Both the position numbers and the translations under genes were made by a program. 64,000 nt of DNA from an uncultured Pelagibacteraceae bacterium (GTDB taxonomy: Bacteria > Pseudomonadota > Alphaproteobacteria > Pelagibacterales > Pelagibacteraceae). Below the pieces are notes generated by a model. The model ran no database searches. It had not been told where the DNA came from and saw nothing but the letters and a program-made list of their open reading frames with translations. Every line of letters begins with the position of its first letter. Position 1 is the stretch's first letter. The stretch spans positions 61,001-125,000 of the forward strand of contig CACAZW010000002.1 of assembly GCA_902537055.1 (NCBI GenBank). Reading direction: 5' to 3'. This document shows, piece after piece, positions 10,075-19,599 of the stretch.

Positions 10075-11757
10075 TTAAACTGTTTTAACTGAAGTTCTCT
10101 TCATAATTACATACTGTTGTGCCATTGTAAGCACGTTGTTAATTGTCCAATATATAACTAGTCCTGATGGAAAAGGTGCAAGTATGACTGTTAAGAATAC
10201 AGGAAAAAACATAAATATTTTTTGCTGAATTGGATCTGGTGGTGTTGGATTAAGTTTTTGTTGCATCCACATTGTTACACCCATTGCTACTGGCCAAGCT
10301 CCGATAATTAAAAATGATGGAACATCATATGGTAACAAACCAAATAGATTAAATAGACTTGTAGGATCTCTTTCACTTAGATCATGTATCCAACCAAAAA
10401 AAGGCTGATGTCTCATTTCAATTGTAACAAATAACATTTTATAAATTGCAAAAAAGAATGGTATTTGAATTAAAATAGGTAAACATCCACTTACAGGATT
10501 CACTTTCTCTCTTTTGTAAAGAGCCATCATTTCTTGCTGTAACTTCATTTTATCTTCCTTATGTAGTTCTTTAAGCCTTACCATTTCAGGTTGAAGAACT
10601 TTCATTTTTGCCATTGATCTAAACGAGTAGTTAGCGAGAGGAAAAAATAATATTCTTATACAAGCGGTAATCAGTATAATTGCAATTCCATAGTTACCAG
10701 TTAATTTAAAGAAATAATCTGAGATTAGGAAGATTGGCTTTGTAAGGAAGTACAAAAAGCCCCAATCAATTGCCAAATCAAATTTATTAATATTTAGTTT
10801 TTCTGCATAACCATCAACAACATCCACTTCTTTTGCCGCAATAATCACTTTTACCTGATTAGTTTTACTTTCATTAGCCCTGACTTCTGTTGCAGCAGTC
10901 TCTATGAAATTGGCTTTAAATTTATTCTTATAATCGAAATCTGATCTAAAACTTTTATTATTTTCTGGGATTAAACTCGTTATCCAATATTTATCTGTAA
11001 TACCCATCCATCCTTTGTTAGCATTTACAGAGTACTTCTTGTCTTTAATGTCATCGTAATCTTCTTCAACAAGATTATCATCAAAAACACCTAATAAGCC
11101 TTCATGTAATATATAAAAATCAGTTACATCAGGAGCTAGGTTTCTAATAATCTGTCCATATGGATAAAAGTTATAAGTATTTTGAGTATTATTTGTAATT
11201 TTTTGATTAACAGTAAATAAAAACTTATCATCTATACTTATTTCCTTCTCAAAACTTATATTCTGTTTATTATTCCACACTAATTTAATTGGATTGCTCG
11301 GTGTTAGCAATTTATTGCCAACCACTTCCCATTTTGTATTTGAATTAGGAACTTCGATATCTTTATTATTTATAGCCCAACCTGTTTCTATATAATAACC
11401 ATTTTCAGACTCTTTAGGATTAAGCAAAACTACATTTACATCAGAGTCTAATGTTTCAGTATATTTCTTAAAAATCAGATCATCGATTAATGATCCTTTT
11501 AGAGAAATAGAACCTTTAATATTTTCATTTTCAAAAAATATTCTCTCAACTTTGTTAATTGCCTCTGATCTAGAAATTTTATTATTCTCAATATTTTGCT
11601 CTATTTTTGGTGCCTCGTTTAGCTGAAGATTGTTCTTACTTTGATCATTATTAGTTAGCTGCTTTGGATCAGGACTTGGAGGAGCAAAAAATAATCCATA
11701 GAGAATTATTACTGCTGCACTTAATGAAATTGCTGCTATTACGTTTCTTGTGTCCAT
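10075..11757 (-). CDS. yidC: Membrane protein insertase YidC/Oxa1
   Basis: MDTRNVIAAISLSAAVIILYGLFFAPP N-terminus and C-terminal Oxa1 domain (NYGIAIILITACIRILFFPLANYSFRSMAKM). Confidence 0.95.
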   Translation of the reverse strand: MDTRNVIAAISLSAAVIILYGLFFAPPSPDPKQLTNNDQSKNNLQLNEAPKIEQNIENNKISRSEAINKVERIFFENENIKGSISLKGSLIDDLIFKKYTETLDSDVNVVLLNPKESENGYYIETGWAINNKDIEVPNSNTKWEVVGNKLLTPSNPIKLVWNNKQNISFEKEISIDDKFLFTVNQKITNNTQNTYNFYPYGQIIRNLAPDVTDFYILHEGLLGVFDDNLVEEDYDDIKDKKYSVNANKGWMGITDKYWITSLIPENNKSFRSDFDYKNKFKANFIETAATEVRANESKTNQVKVIIAAKEVDVVDGYAEKLNINKFDLAIDWGFLYFLTKPIFLISDYFFKLTGNYGIAIILITACIRILFFPLANYSFRSMAKMKVLQPEMVRLKELHKEDKMKLQQEMMALYKREKVNPVSGCLPILIQIPFFFAIYKMLFVTIEMRHQPFFGWIHDLSERDPTSLFNLFGLLPYDVPSFLIIGAWPVAMGVTMWMQQKLNPTPPDPIQQKIFMFFPVFLTVILAPFPSGLVIYWTINNVLTMAQQYVIMKRTSVKTV

Positions 11758-11996
11758 TATTTAATATTCTTTTTTTTTACCGGATCATACCCATGTCCTC
11801 CTCCCAAAAATTTTATAGGATGACAAGATAAAATTCTTTTAACGCCTTTGTAACAACCTCTCAAAAGACCGTATTCATTTAAACTATCAATAAAATATTC
11901 TGAGCAGGTTGGAAGATACCTACAATTATTACCTAGAACTGGTGAAATGAAATATTTATAAAATTTAATTAAATATATTAGTCCTTTTTTAATCAT
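11757..11996 (-). CDS. yidD: Membrane protein insertion efficiency factor YidD
   Basis: YKYFISPVLGNNCRYLPTCSEYFIDSLNEYG, CHP, GGHGYDPV. Confidence 0.94.
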   Translation of the reverse strand: MIKKGLIYLIKFYKYFISPVLGNNCRYLPTCSEYFIDSLNEYGLLRGCYKGVKRILSCHPIKFLGGGHGYDPVKKKNIK

Positions 11997-11998
11997 AA

Positions 11999-12340
11999 CT
12001 ATCTAATTTTTTTTAACTCACTAAATAGTTTTATTTTAATAAAATTGTACTCGTCTTCTAAAACAGATTTTCTAGCAATTAATAAATAACTATAGTTAAG
12101 GTTAATTTTTATTTTTTTTAAAGCATCATTCATCATATTTCTTAGTCTTCTTTTAATTTTATTTCTTATAACAGCTTTACCAATCTTTTTTTTTGTAATA
12201 AAACTTATATTAAAGTATCTATTACTTTTACTTTCTAATCTCCTGTAAAAAATTGTTGAATATCTATTTGAAATTTTTCTACCATTTAAAATAAATTTAA
12301 AATCCTCATTTTTGGATAAACTTTTTAATTTAACCTGCAT
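11999..12340 (-). CDS. rnpA: Ribonuclease P protein component
   Basis: Basic protein with KKKIGKAVIRNKIKRRLRNMM motif, between rpmH and yidD. Confidence 0.93.
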   Translation of the reverse strand: MQVKLKSLSKNEDFKFILNGRKISNRYSTIFYRRLESKSNRYFNISFITKKKIGKAVIRNKIKRRLRNMMNDALKKIKINLNYSYLLIARKSVLEDEYNFIKIKLFSELKKIR

Positions 12341-12474
12341 TAAACAGTGAGTTTTTTTCTACCCTTACTTCTTCTTCTTCTAATTAGTTTTCTTCCACCT
12401 TTAGTCTTCATTTTAGACCTAAAACCATGCCTTCTTTTTCTCACTTTTTTACTAGGTTGATATGTTCGTTTCAT
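12340..12474 (-). CDS. rpmH: 50S ribosomal protein L34 (not in supplied ORF track)
   Basis: Reverse strand: [44 protein letters not shown]. Confidence 0.97.
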   Translation of the reverse strand: MKRTYQPSKKVRKRRHGFRSKMKTKGGRKLIRRRRSKGRKKLTV

Positions 12475-12558
12475 AATAAGGCTTCTTTTTTGTTAAATTT
12501 CGGTAGTTATACAATTTAATGTATATAAGTACAGCGATTTTTAATAAATTAGAACAAA

Positions 12559-13275
12559 ATGGAAAATGAAAATAAATTAAAAATTATTCTCGGTATTATA
12601 TATCTTTCCATAGTTACTGGCTTTTTGTTGCTTTTTTTTAGCTATTTTTCATTTGACGACTTTTCAAGTTTTGAACTTATAAAAAATAATAGAGATAAAT
12701 TAAATGATATCAAAAATTCCAATCTTTTAATTGCTAGCATGTTATTTTTTATTGGAGTGATTATTTGGGTTATGCTCTTAGGATTTGGTTCGCCAGTTTT
12801 TTTAGTTGGAGGATTTCTATTCGGAAAATGGATAGGGACAATGCTTATAGTATTTGGTTTATCTATTGGGGCAACACTTTTGTATATTTGTGCAAATTAT
12901 TTTTTTAAAGATTTAATTAAAAAAAAATTTTCGTCAAAGTTTTCTAATCTAACTGAAAAATTTAAAAAAAATGAATTTATTTTTTTTTTGATATATAGAT
13001 TTGTTGGTGGTGTACCATTTTTTATTTCAAACATTTTACCAACATTATTTAATGTTAAGATTAGGAATTTCTTTTTCGGATCTGTTATTGGAATGACACC
13101 TCAATTATTTGTTGGAGCTTCACTCGGAGCAGGGCTAAATAAAGTGATTGAAAACAATCAAGAACTTCCAAATATATTTGATATAATTTTAACTCCAGAT
13201 ATTTATGTACCAATAATTGGTATGATTATCCTGGTTTTAATTGGATTTTTAGTAAGAAAAAAATTCTACAAATAG
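12559..13275 (+). CDS. TVP38/TMEM64 (VTT/SNARE-associated, DedA-like) membrane protein
   Basis: Multi-TM protein with FGSPVFLVGGFLFGKWIGTMLIVFGLSIGATLLY, YRFVGGVPFFISNILP. Confidence 0.8.
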   Translation: MENENKLKIILGIIYLSIVTGFLLLFFSYFSFDDFSSFELIKNNRDKLNDIKNSNLLIASMLFFIGVIIWVMLLGFGSPVFLVGGFLFGKWIGTMLIVFGLSIGATLLYICANYFFKDLIKKKFSSKFSNLTEKFKKNEFIFFLIYRFVGGVPFFISNILPTLFNVKIRNFFFGSVIGMTPQLFVGASLGAGLNKVIENNQELPNIFDIILTPDIYVPIIGMIILVLIGFLVRKKFYK

Positions 13276-13276
13276 C

Positions 13277-13350
13277 TGGTGCCCTCACCCAGAATTGAAC
13301 TGGAAACTCATCCTTACCATGGATATGTTATACCATTTAACTATGAGGGC
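13277..13350 (-). tRNA. tRNA-Thr (anticodon GGT)
   Basis: Reverse strand folds as a cloverleaf: GCCCTCA/TGAGGGC acceptor, D-stem GTTA/TAAC, loop ATGGTAA, T-stem TCCAG/CTGGG, A73 and encoded CCA. Confidence 0.88.
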
Positions 13351-13445
13351 ATTATTTAATTATAATTAGTGTATAAGATTGTTTTTTTCAAATAAATGCC
13401 TTAATTTTTTACGAAAATCGGGTATATCTAAATTAGGTAAATGCT

Positions 13446-13643
13446 ATGGGAATTCACTACGATTATAAATCTACAAGAGGAGCTAAGGCTATGGAGAAGC
13501 AGGCTAAAAGAGAAAAAAAGCTTGCAGAGAAAAGAGCAAAAAAAATAGCTAAACAGGGTGACCCCAAAAGTTCAGAGGATAAAACAATACCAATCGATCA
13601 AGTAATAACTTTGGATCACCTTACCAATCCAGATAAAAAATAA
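13446..13643 (+). CDS. Small basic hypothetical protein (65 aa)
   Basis: MGIHYDYKSTRGAKAMEKQAKREKKLAEKRAKKIAKQGDPKSSEDKTIPIDQVITLDHLTNPDKK; co-directional with dcd-murA. Confidence 0.6.
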   Translation: MGIHYDYKSTRGAKAMEKQAKREKKLAEKRAKKIAKQGDPKSSEDKTIPIDQVITLDHLTNPDKK

Positions 13644-13648
13644 TCAAG

Positions 13649-13750
13649 ATGGACAGGAAGAAGGATAAAAAAGCTAAACTCGAAGAAGCTTTGAGGAAAA
13701 ACTTAAGAAAAAGAAAAATTTTTCAAAGAAAAAATAAAAAAAATAAATAA
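13649..13750 (+). CDS. Small basic protein (33 aa), not in supplied ORF track
   Basis: ATG at 13649: MDRKKDKKAKLEEALRKNLRKRKIFQRKNKKNK*, ends next to the dcd start; resembles the short L.EALR.NL.RRK proteins I recall near murA in alphaproteobacteria (memory, not searched). Confidence 0.5.
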   Translation: MDRKKDKKAKLEEALRKNLRKRKIFQRKNKKNK

Positions 13751-14305
13751 ATGTCAGTACAATCAGATAAGTGGATAACCAAAATGGCGAAAGATCACGC
13801 AATGATTTCGCCATTTGAAGATAAACAAATAAGGGAAGGAAAAATTTCATTTGGTGTTTCTTCATACGGGTATGATGCGAGAGTATCTAATGAGTTTAAA
13901 ATATTTACCAATGTTAACTCTGAAATTGTAGATCCAAAAAATTTTAAACCAACAAATTTTGTAACAAAAGAATCTGATGAATGTATTATTCCACCAAATT
14001 CTTTTGTTTTAGCAAGAACCATCGAATATTTTAAAATTCCAAGTGATGTCTTAGTTATTTGTTTAGGTAAATCCACTTATGCTAGATGTGGAATAATTGT
14101 TAATGTTACACCTTTGGAGCCAGGATGGGAAGGCCATGTGACTCTTGAATTTTCTAACACAACCCCATTACCAGCCAAAATATATGCAAATGAGGGTGTG
14201 GCTCAATTTATATTTTTAAAAGGGAATGAGAAACCTGATGTTTCATATGCCGACAGAAATGGAAAATATATGGGTCAAAAAGGGGTAACGCTTCCCAAAA
14301 TTTAA
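13751..14305 (+). CDS. dcd: dCTP deaminase
   Basis: [61 protein letters not shown]. Confidence 0.95.
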   Translation: MSVQSDKWITKMAKDHAMISPFEDKQIREGKISFGVSSYGYDARVSNEFKIFTNVNSEIVDPKNFKPTNFVTKESDECIIPPNSFVLARTIEYFKIPSDVLVICLGKSTYARCGIIVNVTPLEPGWEGHVTLEFSNTTPLPAKIYANEGVAQFIFLKGNEKPDVSYADRNGKYMGQKGVTLPKI

Positions 14306-14306
14306 A

Positions 14307-15569
14307 ATGGATAAATTTAAAATTAATGGTCCCTCTAAGATCAGAGGAGAGGTATCAATTTCTGGAAGTAAAAACGCTGCTCTACCAATACTTGCTGCGA
14401 GTTTACTCTTTGATAAAAATGTAACAATTAAAAATCTTCCAAGAGTTAAAGATATTGATACGATGCTTAATTTGCTGAAATCGCTAGGAAAAAAAATTAG
14501 CTTTAAAAATAATAAAAAAATCGCGACAATCTCAAAAGGAAAAAAAAATAATTTTTTTGCACCTTATTCTTTAGTTAAAACAATGAGAGCAGGAATTTTA
14601 GTTCTTGGTCCTTTGTTGGCAAAAAATAAAAAAGCAAAAGTAAGTAGCCCAGGTGGTTGCAGTATAGGAGTAAGACCAATAGATATACATCTAAAAGCTA
14701 TATCAAAGTTAGGTGTAAAAATAAAAATTGAAAAAGGATATGTTAATGCAAAAGCTCAAGAAGGATTAGTTGGTTCTGAAATAAGATTTCCAAAAATATC
14801 CGTTGGAGCTACCGAAAATTTAGTTCTTGCTGCTTGTCTTGCAAAAGGAAGGACAACAATAAAGAACTGCGCTATAGAGCCTGAAATCAAAGATCTGACA
14901 AATTTTTTAAAAACAGCTGGTGCTAAAATCAAATGGATCGGTAAAAGAACTTTGAAAATTGAGGGTGTTAAAAAATTAAAAAGTATAACTTACTCAATCA
15001 TGAATGATAGGATTGAAGCAGGTACTTTTTGTGTTGCTGCATGTTTGAATAGTGGAAATTTAAAAATTAAAAACTTTGAGCCAAAAATTATAAACACAGA
15101 GATAAATTTACTTAAGAAAATTGGTGCAAAGATAAAGACCACGAAAAATACAATTCAAATTAAGGGACCAAAAAAAATTAGAAGTTTGAATTTTTTAAAA
15201 ACTGGAGAATACCCAAACTTTCCCACTGATTTGCAAGCTCAAATGATGGTATTACTAACCAGAGCGAATGGAAAAAGTACAATTGAAGAAAATATATTTG
15301 AAAATAGATTTATGCATGTCCCAGAATTAAAAAGATTGGGTGCAAAAATAAATACTAAAGGAAACAAGGCAATTATTGAAGGAACTAATAATTTAGAGGG
15401 AGCCGAGCTAATGTCTAGTGATTTAAGGGCATCAGTAGCTTTAGTTTTGGCAGCTTTTATTTCGAGAGGAACATCTATTATTAATAGAGTATATCATTTA
15501 GACAGAGGTTATGAAAAAATTGAAAATAAATTGAAAAAAATTGGTGTAAAAATAAAAAGAATATCTTAG
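14307..15569 (+). CDS. murA: UDP-N-acetylglucosamine 1-carboxyvinyltransferase
   Basis: GEVSISGSKNAALPILAASLL, PGGCSIGVRPIDIHL, DLRASVALVLAA. Confidence 0.95.
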   Translation: MDKFKINGPSKIRGEVSISGSKNAALPILAASLLFDKNVTIKNLPRVKDIDTMLNLLKSLGKKISFKNNKKIATISKGKKNNFFAPYSLVKTMRAGILVLGPLLAKNKKAKVSSPGGCSIGVRPIDIHLKAISKLGVKIKIEKGYVNAKAQEGLVGSEIRFPKISVGATENLVLAACLAKGRTTIKNCAIEPEIKDLTNFLKTAGAKIKWIGKRTLKIEGVKKLKSITYSIMNDRIEAGTFCVAACLNSGNLKIKNFEPKIINTEINLLKKIGAKIKTTKNTIQIKGPKKIRSLNFLKTGEYPNFPTDLQAQMMVLLTRANGKSTIEENIFENRFMHVPELKRLGAKINTKGNKAIIEGTNNLEGAELMSSDLRASVALVLAAFISRGTSIINRVYHLDRGYEKIENKLKKIGVKIKRIS

Positions 15570-15970
15570 TGAATAATTTTTTAAAGAAGGTAATCGCTCA
15601 ATCCCCAGACGACTTACAAATTATATCAGCGATATGCGCAGAGTCTAAAGTCAAAATTTCTGATATAAAATATTTACCATCTACAAAAATTTTTTTACTT
15701 TCTGTTTTAAGAATAGATAAGGAAACAGATAGTAGTAAACCTATTAATAGTGTTATAAAATTTGAATTTATTGAAAGTTCTAAGTCTAAAAACATTAACC
15801 AATCCAATGTAGATTTAACTTTAGAATTATTTGCAATTGATATTTTTAAAAAAAAAGAAAATTTTGAAATAGTTCTGTTATTTTCAAAAAATGGAATTAT
15901 AACACTGTCCACAGAAGTTATTGATGTAACGTTAGAAGACCAAAAAATTGAAAATGATAAAAGTAATTAA
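15569..15970 (+). CDS. DUF2948-family protein (GTG start)
   Basis: Position between murA and hisD and sequence AQSPDDLQIISAICAESKVKISDIKYLPSTKIFLLSVLR. Confidence 0.75.
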   Translation: MNNFLKKVIAQSPDDLQIISAICAESKVKISDIKYLPSTKIFLLSVLRIDKETDSSKPINSVIKFEFIESSKSKNINQSNVDLTLELFAIDIFKKKENFEIVLLFSKNGIITLSTEVIDVTLEDQKIENDKSN

Positions 15971-17216
15971 TTGTAAGAAAAAAAATTATAATAGAGAATT
16001 AGTATCTTTTTTGGATAAAAGGAGATCTGGAAAAGCAGTAGACACTTCGATAGTTCCAAAAATTTTAAAAGATATCAAAATTAATGGAAGAAAAGCACTT
16101 TTAAAATATGAGAAAAAGTTTAGTAAAAATATAGAGATAGTTCCTTCAAAAGATAAAGTAAACAAGGCAATTAAAACATTAGAACCTAAGATTAAAAAAA
16201 GTATCGATTTAGCTTATAATAGAATTTTTAAGTTTCATTCACTACAAAAACCAAAAAATATTAAGTATGTAGACAATTTTAAAAATAAACTTGAATATAA
16301 GCATGTGCCACTACAGTCTGTAGGTATTTATGTACCAGCCAATTTACCATCCACATTATTAATGAATGCAGTGCCTGCAAAAATTTCTGGTGTAAAAAGA
16401 ATTGTTTTGGCCAATCCAAAACTTAATGGAAAACTAAATCCTGCTGTTCTTTATGCAGCTAAAAAAGTTGGAATTAAGGAAATTTACTCAATGGGTGGTG
16501 CCCAAGCTATAGCAAGTTTAGCATACATTCAAAAAGTGAATAAAATTGTAGGGCCTGGAAATATTTATGTTGCAAGAAGCAAACGTGAAGTCTTTGGTGA
16601 TGTTGGAACAGAAGGAATGGTCGCTGGGCCTAGTGAAATTTGTGTTTTAGCAGATGGTAAAACTGATCTAAATCAAGTTATAACATCTATGATTGGACAA
16701 GCAGAACATGATGTAAATTCTCAGTGTATTTTAATTACAAAAGATAAAAAATTAGTAAATAAATTTAATATAGAAATAAAAGAAAGTATCAAAAAAGTTC
16801 AAAGGAAACGAGTTGTTTTAAAAAGTTTAAAAAATAATGGATTAATTGTGTTAGCCCAAAGTGATAAGCAAATAATAGAAGTAATTAATGAAGTTGCTCC
16901 AGAGCACTTAGAAATTAATGTGTCTAATTTTAAAAAGTATTTAAATCAAATTTATAATGCAGGAAGTATTATGATTGGAAAGTATTCTCCAATGGCTGTC
17001 TCAGATTATAATGTTGGTTCTAACCATGTATTACCAACTTTAGGATCTGCAAAATTTTCATCTGGACTAAATCTAAGTGAATTTTATAAAAAAATTAGCC
17101 ATATAACTCTTACAAAAAAAGGTATTGAGAAATTAGGAGAATCCGCTACACATCTCGCTGAGTATGAAGAACTAGATAATCATGCTCAAAGTATTAAATC
17201 TAGAATGAGGAGATAA
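15948..17216 (+). CDS. hisD: Histidinol dehydrogenase
   Basis: [71 protein letters not shown]. Confidence 0.95.
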   Translation: MKMIKVINCKKKNYNRELVSFLDKRRSGKAVDTSIVPKILKDIKINGRKALLKYEKKFSKNIEIVPSKDKVNKAIKTLEPKIKKSIDLAYNRIFKFHSLQKPKNIKYVDNFKNKLEYKHVPLQSVGIYVPANLPSTLLMNAVPAKISGVKRIVLANPKLNGKLNPAVLYAAKKVGIKEIYSMGGAQAIASLAYIQKVNKIVGPGNIYVARSKREVFGDVGTEGMVAGPSEICVLADGKTDLNQVITSMIGQAEHDVNSQCILITKDKKLVNKFNIEIKESIKKVQRKRVVLKSLKNNGLIVLAQSDKQIIEVINEVAPEHLEINVSNFKKYLNQIYNAGSIMIGKYSPMAVSDYNVGSNHVLPTLGSAKFSSGLNLSEFYKKISHITLTKKGIEKLGESATHLAEYEELDNHAQSIKSRMRR

Positions 17217-17220
17217 TAAT

Positions 17221-17436
17221 TTGAGTAAACAGGATACGTTGGAGTTTGAAGGTGTGGTAACAGATCTTCTTCCTAATGCTATGTTTAGAGTTAAACTAGA
17301 CAATGGTCATAACGTTACAGCTCACACGGCAGGAAAACTTAGAAAAAATCGTATTCGTGTTTTACAAGGTGATAGAGTGAAATTGGAAGTATCTCCATAC
17401 GATTTATCAAAGGGTCGTATAATTTTTAGATCTTAA
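17221..17436 (+). CDS. infA: Translation initiation factor IF-1 (TTG start)
   Basis: [64 protein letters not shown]. Confidence 0.95.
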   Translation: MSKQDTLEFEGVVTDLLPNAMFRVKLDNGHNVTAHTAGKLRKNRIRVLQGDRVKLEVSPYDLSKGRIIFRS

Positions 17437-17439
17437 TAT

Positions 17440-17515
17440 GGCTTCGTAGCTCAGTTGGTAGAGCAGAGCCCTGAAAAGGCTTGTGTCGCTGGTTCGAGTC
17501 CCGCCGAAGCCACCA
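17440..17515 (+). tRNA. tRNA-Phe (anticodon GAA)
   Basis: GGCTTCG/CGAAGCC acceptor, loop CTGAAAA, TTCGAGTCC T-loop, encoded CCA. Confidence 0.95.
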
Positions 17516-17630
17516 CTCCCATGTGGTATTAATATCCATCATTATGCTTGCATTCAAAATTAAAATCTAATAACTATCCATCAGCTATTTATAGCTAATT
17601 ATATAATAACAAAGAAAGAGTAACTAAAGT

Positions 17631-17843
17631 ATGAGTACATTAAAAGGCAAAGTAAAGTGGTTCAACGGTAAAAAGGGCTACGGTTTTATTGAAAGAGAAG
17701 ACGGTGAAAAAGATTGTTTCGTTCATGCGAGTGCAGTTAGAGAAGCTGGGCTAAGATTTTTGAATGAAAACGATGCTATAGAATTCGAAATTCAAGATGG
17801 CGAAAAAGGTCCAAGCGCTGTAAATTTGAAAAAATTAGGTTAA
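17631..17843 (+). CDS. Cold-shock domain protein
   Basis: [31 protein letters not shown] (RNP1/RNP2). Confidence 0.95.
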   Translation: MSTLKGKVKWFNGKKGYGFIEREDGEKDCFVHASAVREAGLRFLNENDAIEFEIQDGEKGPSAVNLKKLG

Positions 17844-17873
17844 TAAAATTTAATTCATCAAAAATATTTGTAT

Positions 17874-17908
17874 AGGAATAGGATATGTTAAATATCATAG
17901 CTATTCCT
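17874..17908. repeat. Inverted repeat / hairpin downstream of csp
   Basis: AGGAATAG-GATAT-GTTAA-ATATC-(ATAG)-CTATTCCT. Confidence 0.6.
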
Positions 17909-18037
17909 GTGCAAAGCCTTTTCTTGCTTGAATTTAAAAAAAAAAATGCTAATTACACAGCAATGAATAAATTCGTTATTATTAACAAAGAAACTCACAG
18001 ACATCATTTTCATGCTGGCTGCAAGCTAGCTATTTAA
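17885..18037 (+). CDS. Possible 50-aa ORF downstream of csp (uncertain)
   Basis: MLNIIAIPVQSLFLLEFKKKNANYTAMNKFVIINKETHRHHFHAGCKLAI*; the only ORF noted in an otherwise empty ~240-nt gap; no homology recognised. Confidence 0.25.
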   Translation: MLNIIAIPVQSLFLLEFKKKNANYTAMNKFVIINKETHRHHFHAGCKLAI

Positions 18038-18087
18038 TTATTTATAAATTTAATTTTATCCACATTTAGTATAAAACAGTAGAAGGA

Positions 18088-18164
18088 GCACGGGTAGCTC
18101 AGTTGGTTAGAGCAGCGGTTTGTGGAACCGAAGGTCGACAGTTCGAATCTGTCCCCGTGTACCA
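18088..18164 (+). tRNA. tRNA-His (anticodon GTG)
   Basis: GCACGGG/CCCGTGT acceptor (G1:U72), loop TTGTGGA, TTCGAATC T-loop, A73, encoded CCA. Confidence 0.94.
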
Positions 18165-18168
18165 AAAA

Positions 18169-19599
18169 ATGAATAAAGAAAAAAAATTATCAGCCAATAA
18201 CCCTTCAGGTTTTGTTGATAGATACGGTAACGAATTAGCATTAAAAGAAAACTTAATTGCTAAAATTGAAGAAAATTTTTTAAAATTTGGTTTTTCTAAG
18301 CTAGAAACTCCAAGTTTTGAAATATCAGAAAATATAGGAAAATTTTTACCAGATGAAGATAGACCAAGCTCTGGTGTATTTGGTTTTCAAGAGGAAAATG
18401 ATAGTTGGATATCATTGCGTTATGATTTAACTGCACCATTAGCAAGATACGTGTCTCAAAATTATTTAAATATCTCAAATCCTTTTAAAAGATACCAAAT
18501 TGGCAATGTATGGCGAAATGAGAAACCTGGACCTGGAAGATTTAGAGAGTTTACTCAAGCCGATTGTGATATTATTGGATCGAATAATCCTTTAGCAGAT
18601 GCTGAAATGTGCAATCTTTTAGCTGACACATTATATTTCTGCGGCTTAGAAAAAAATCAATATCAAATAAAATTAAGTAACAGGAAATTAATACAGGGTC
18701 TTATTGAAAATTTAAAAATTTCAGAAAGCAAACAACAACTTACAGTTTTAAGAGCTATTGATAAACTTGATAGAGTTGGAACTAATGGTGTTAAACAATT
18801 GCTTACAACTGGACGAGAAGATAAATCTGGTGATAAAACTATTGGAGCAAACCTCTCTAATAATCAAGCTGAGGAAATAGTTAGTTTTATAAATATGAAA
18901 TCTCTAGATGAAATTAAGTCAGCCATACCAAACAAATTAGTTGAAGATGGTGTTGATGAATTAAACAAAGTATTAGATGGATTAAGTTATTCATCTAATT
19001 TTGATCAAATAATTTTTTCTCCTGAAGTTATTAGAGGACTTGAATATTATGATGGCCCAATATTTGAGGCAAATTTAACATTTAAAGTTAAAAATCAAAA
19101 AAACCAAGAGGTGGAGTTTGGCTCGGTTGGCGGAGGAGGAAGATATAATTCTTTAGTTTCAAGATTTAAAAAAGTAGACCTATCTGCAACAGGTGTATCT
19201 ATAGGTCTTGATCGTTTGTTATACGCATTAGTTCAGTTAAACAAAATTGAGGTAAAAAATTATTCACCAATAATAATATGTGTTTTAGATGAAAAATATC
19301 TCTCTAATTATTATGAATTGTTATCACAACTTAGAAATCAAAATATAAGATCTGAAGTTTATCTGGGTGACTCAGGTTTGAAATCTCAATTAAAATATGC
19401 TGATAAAAGAAATTCGCCAGCCGTAATTCTCTGTGGAGATGATGAATTTAAAAATAATAAAATTACTATAAAAAAGTTAGTCCCAAATTTAGATGAAACA
19501 TCAAGAAATTTATCTAGAGAAGAATGGAAAAAATCTGAAAATACTCAAATTACATGTGATAAGGAGAACCTGATTGATGAAATCAAAAAACTTGTCTGA
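18169..19599 (+). CDS. hisS: Histidyl-tRNA synthetase (start corrected from track 18103, which reads through tRNA-His)
   Basis: ATG at 18169 MNKEKKLSANNPSGFVDRYGNE; RYDLTAPLARYV, YQIGNVWRNEKPGPGRFREFTQADCDIIG, GLEYYDGPIFE, GGGGRYNSLV. Confidence 0.93.
   Translation: MNKEKKLSANNPSGFVDRYGNELALKENLIAKIEENFLKFGFSKLETPSFEISENIGKFLPDEDRPSSGVFGFQEENDSWISLRYDLTAPLARYVSQNYLNISNPFKRYQIGNVWRNEKPGPGRFREFTQADCDIIGSNNPLADAEMCNLLADTLYFCGLEKNQYQIKLSNRKLIQGLIENLKISESKQQLTVLRAIDKLDRVGTNGVKQLLTTGREDKSGDKTIGANLSNNQAEEIVSFINMKSLDEIKSAIPNKLVEDGVDELNKVLDGLSYSSNFDQIIFSPEVIRGLEYYDGPIFEANLTFKVKNQKNQEVEFGSVGGGGRYNSLVSRFKKVDLSATGVSIGLDRLLYALVQLNKIEVKNYSPIIICVLDEKYLSNYYELLSQLRNQNIRSEVYLGDSGLKSQLKYADKRNSPAVILCGDDEFKNNKITIKKLVPNLDETSRNLSREEWKKSENTQITCDKENLIDEIKKLV

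Noticed and set aside
18103-18168. N-terminal extension of the hisS ORF in the supplied track
   Set aside because: Encoded by tRNA-His; the HisRS-like sequence begins at ATG 18169.
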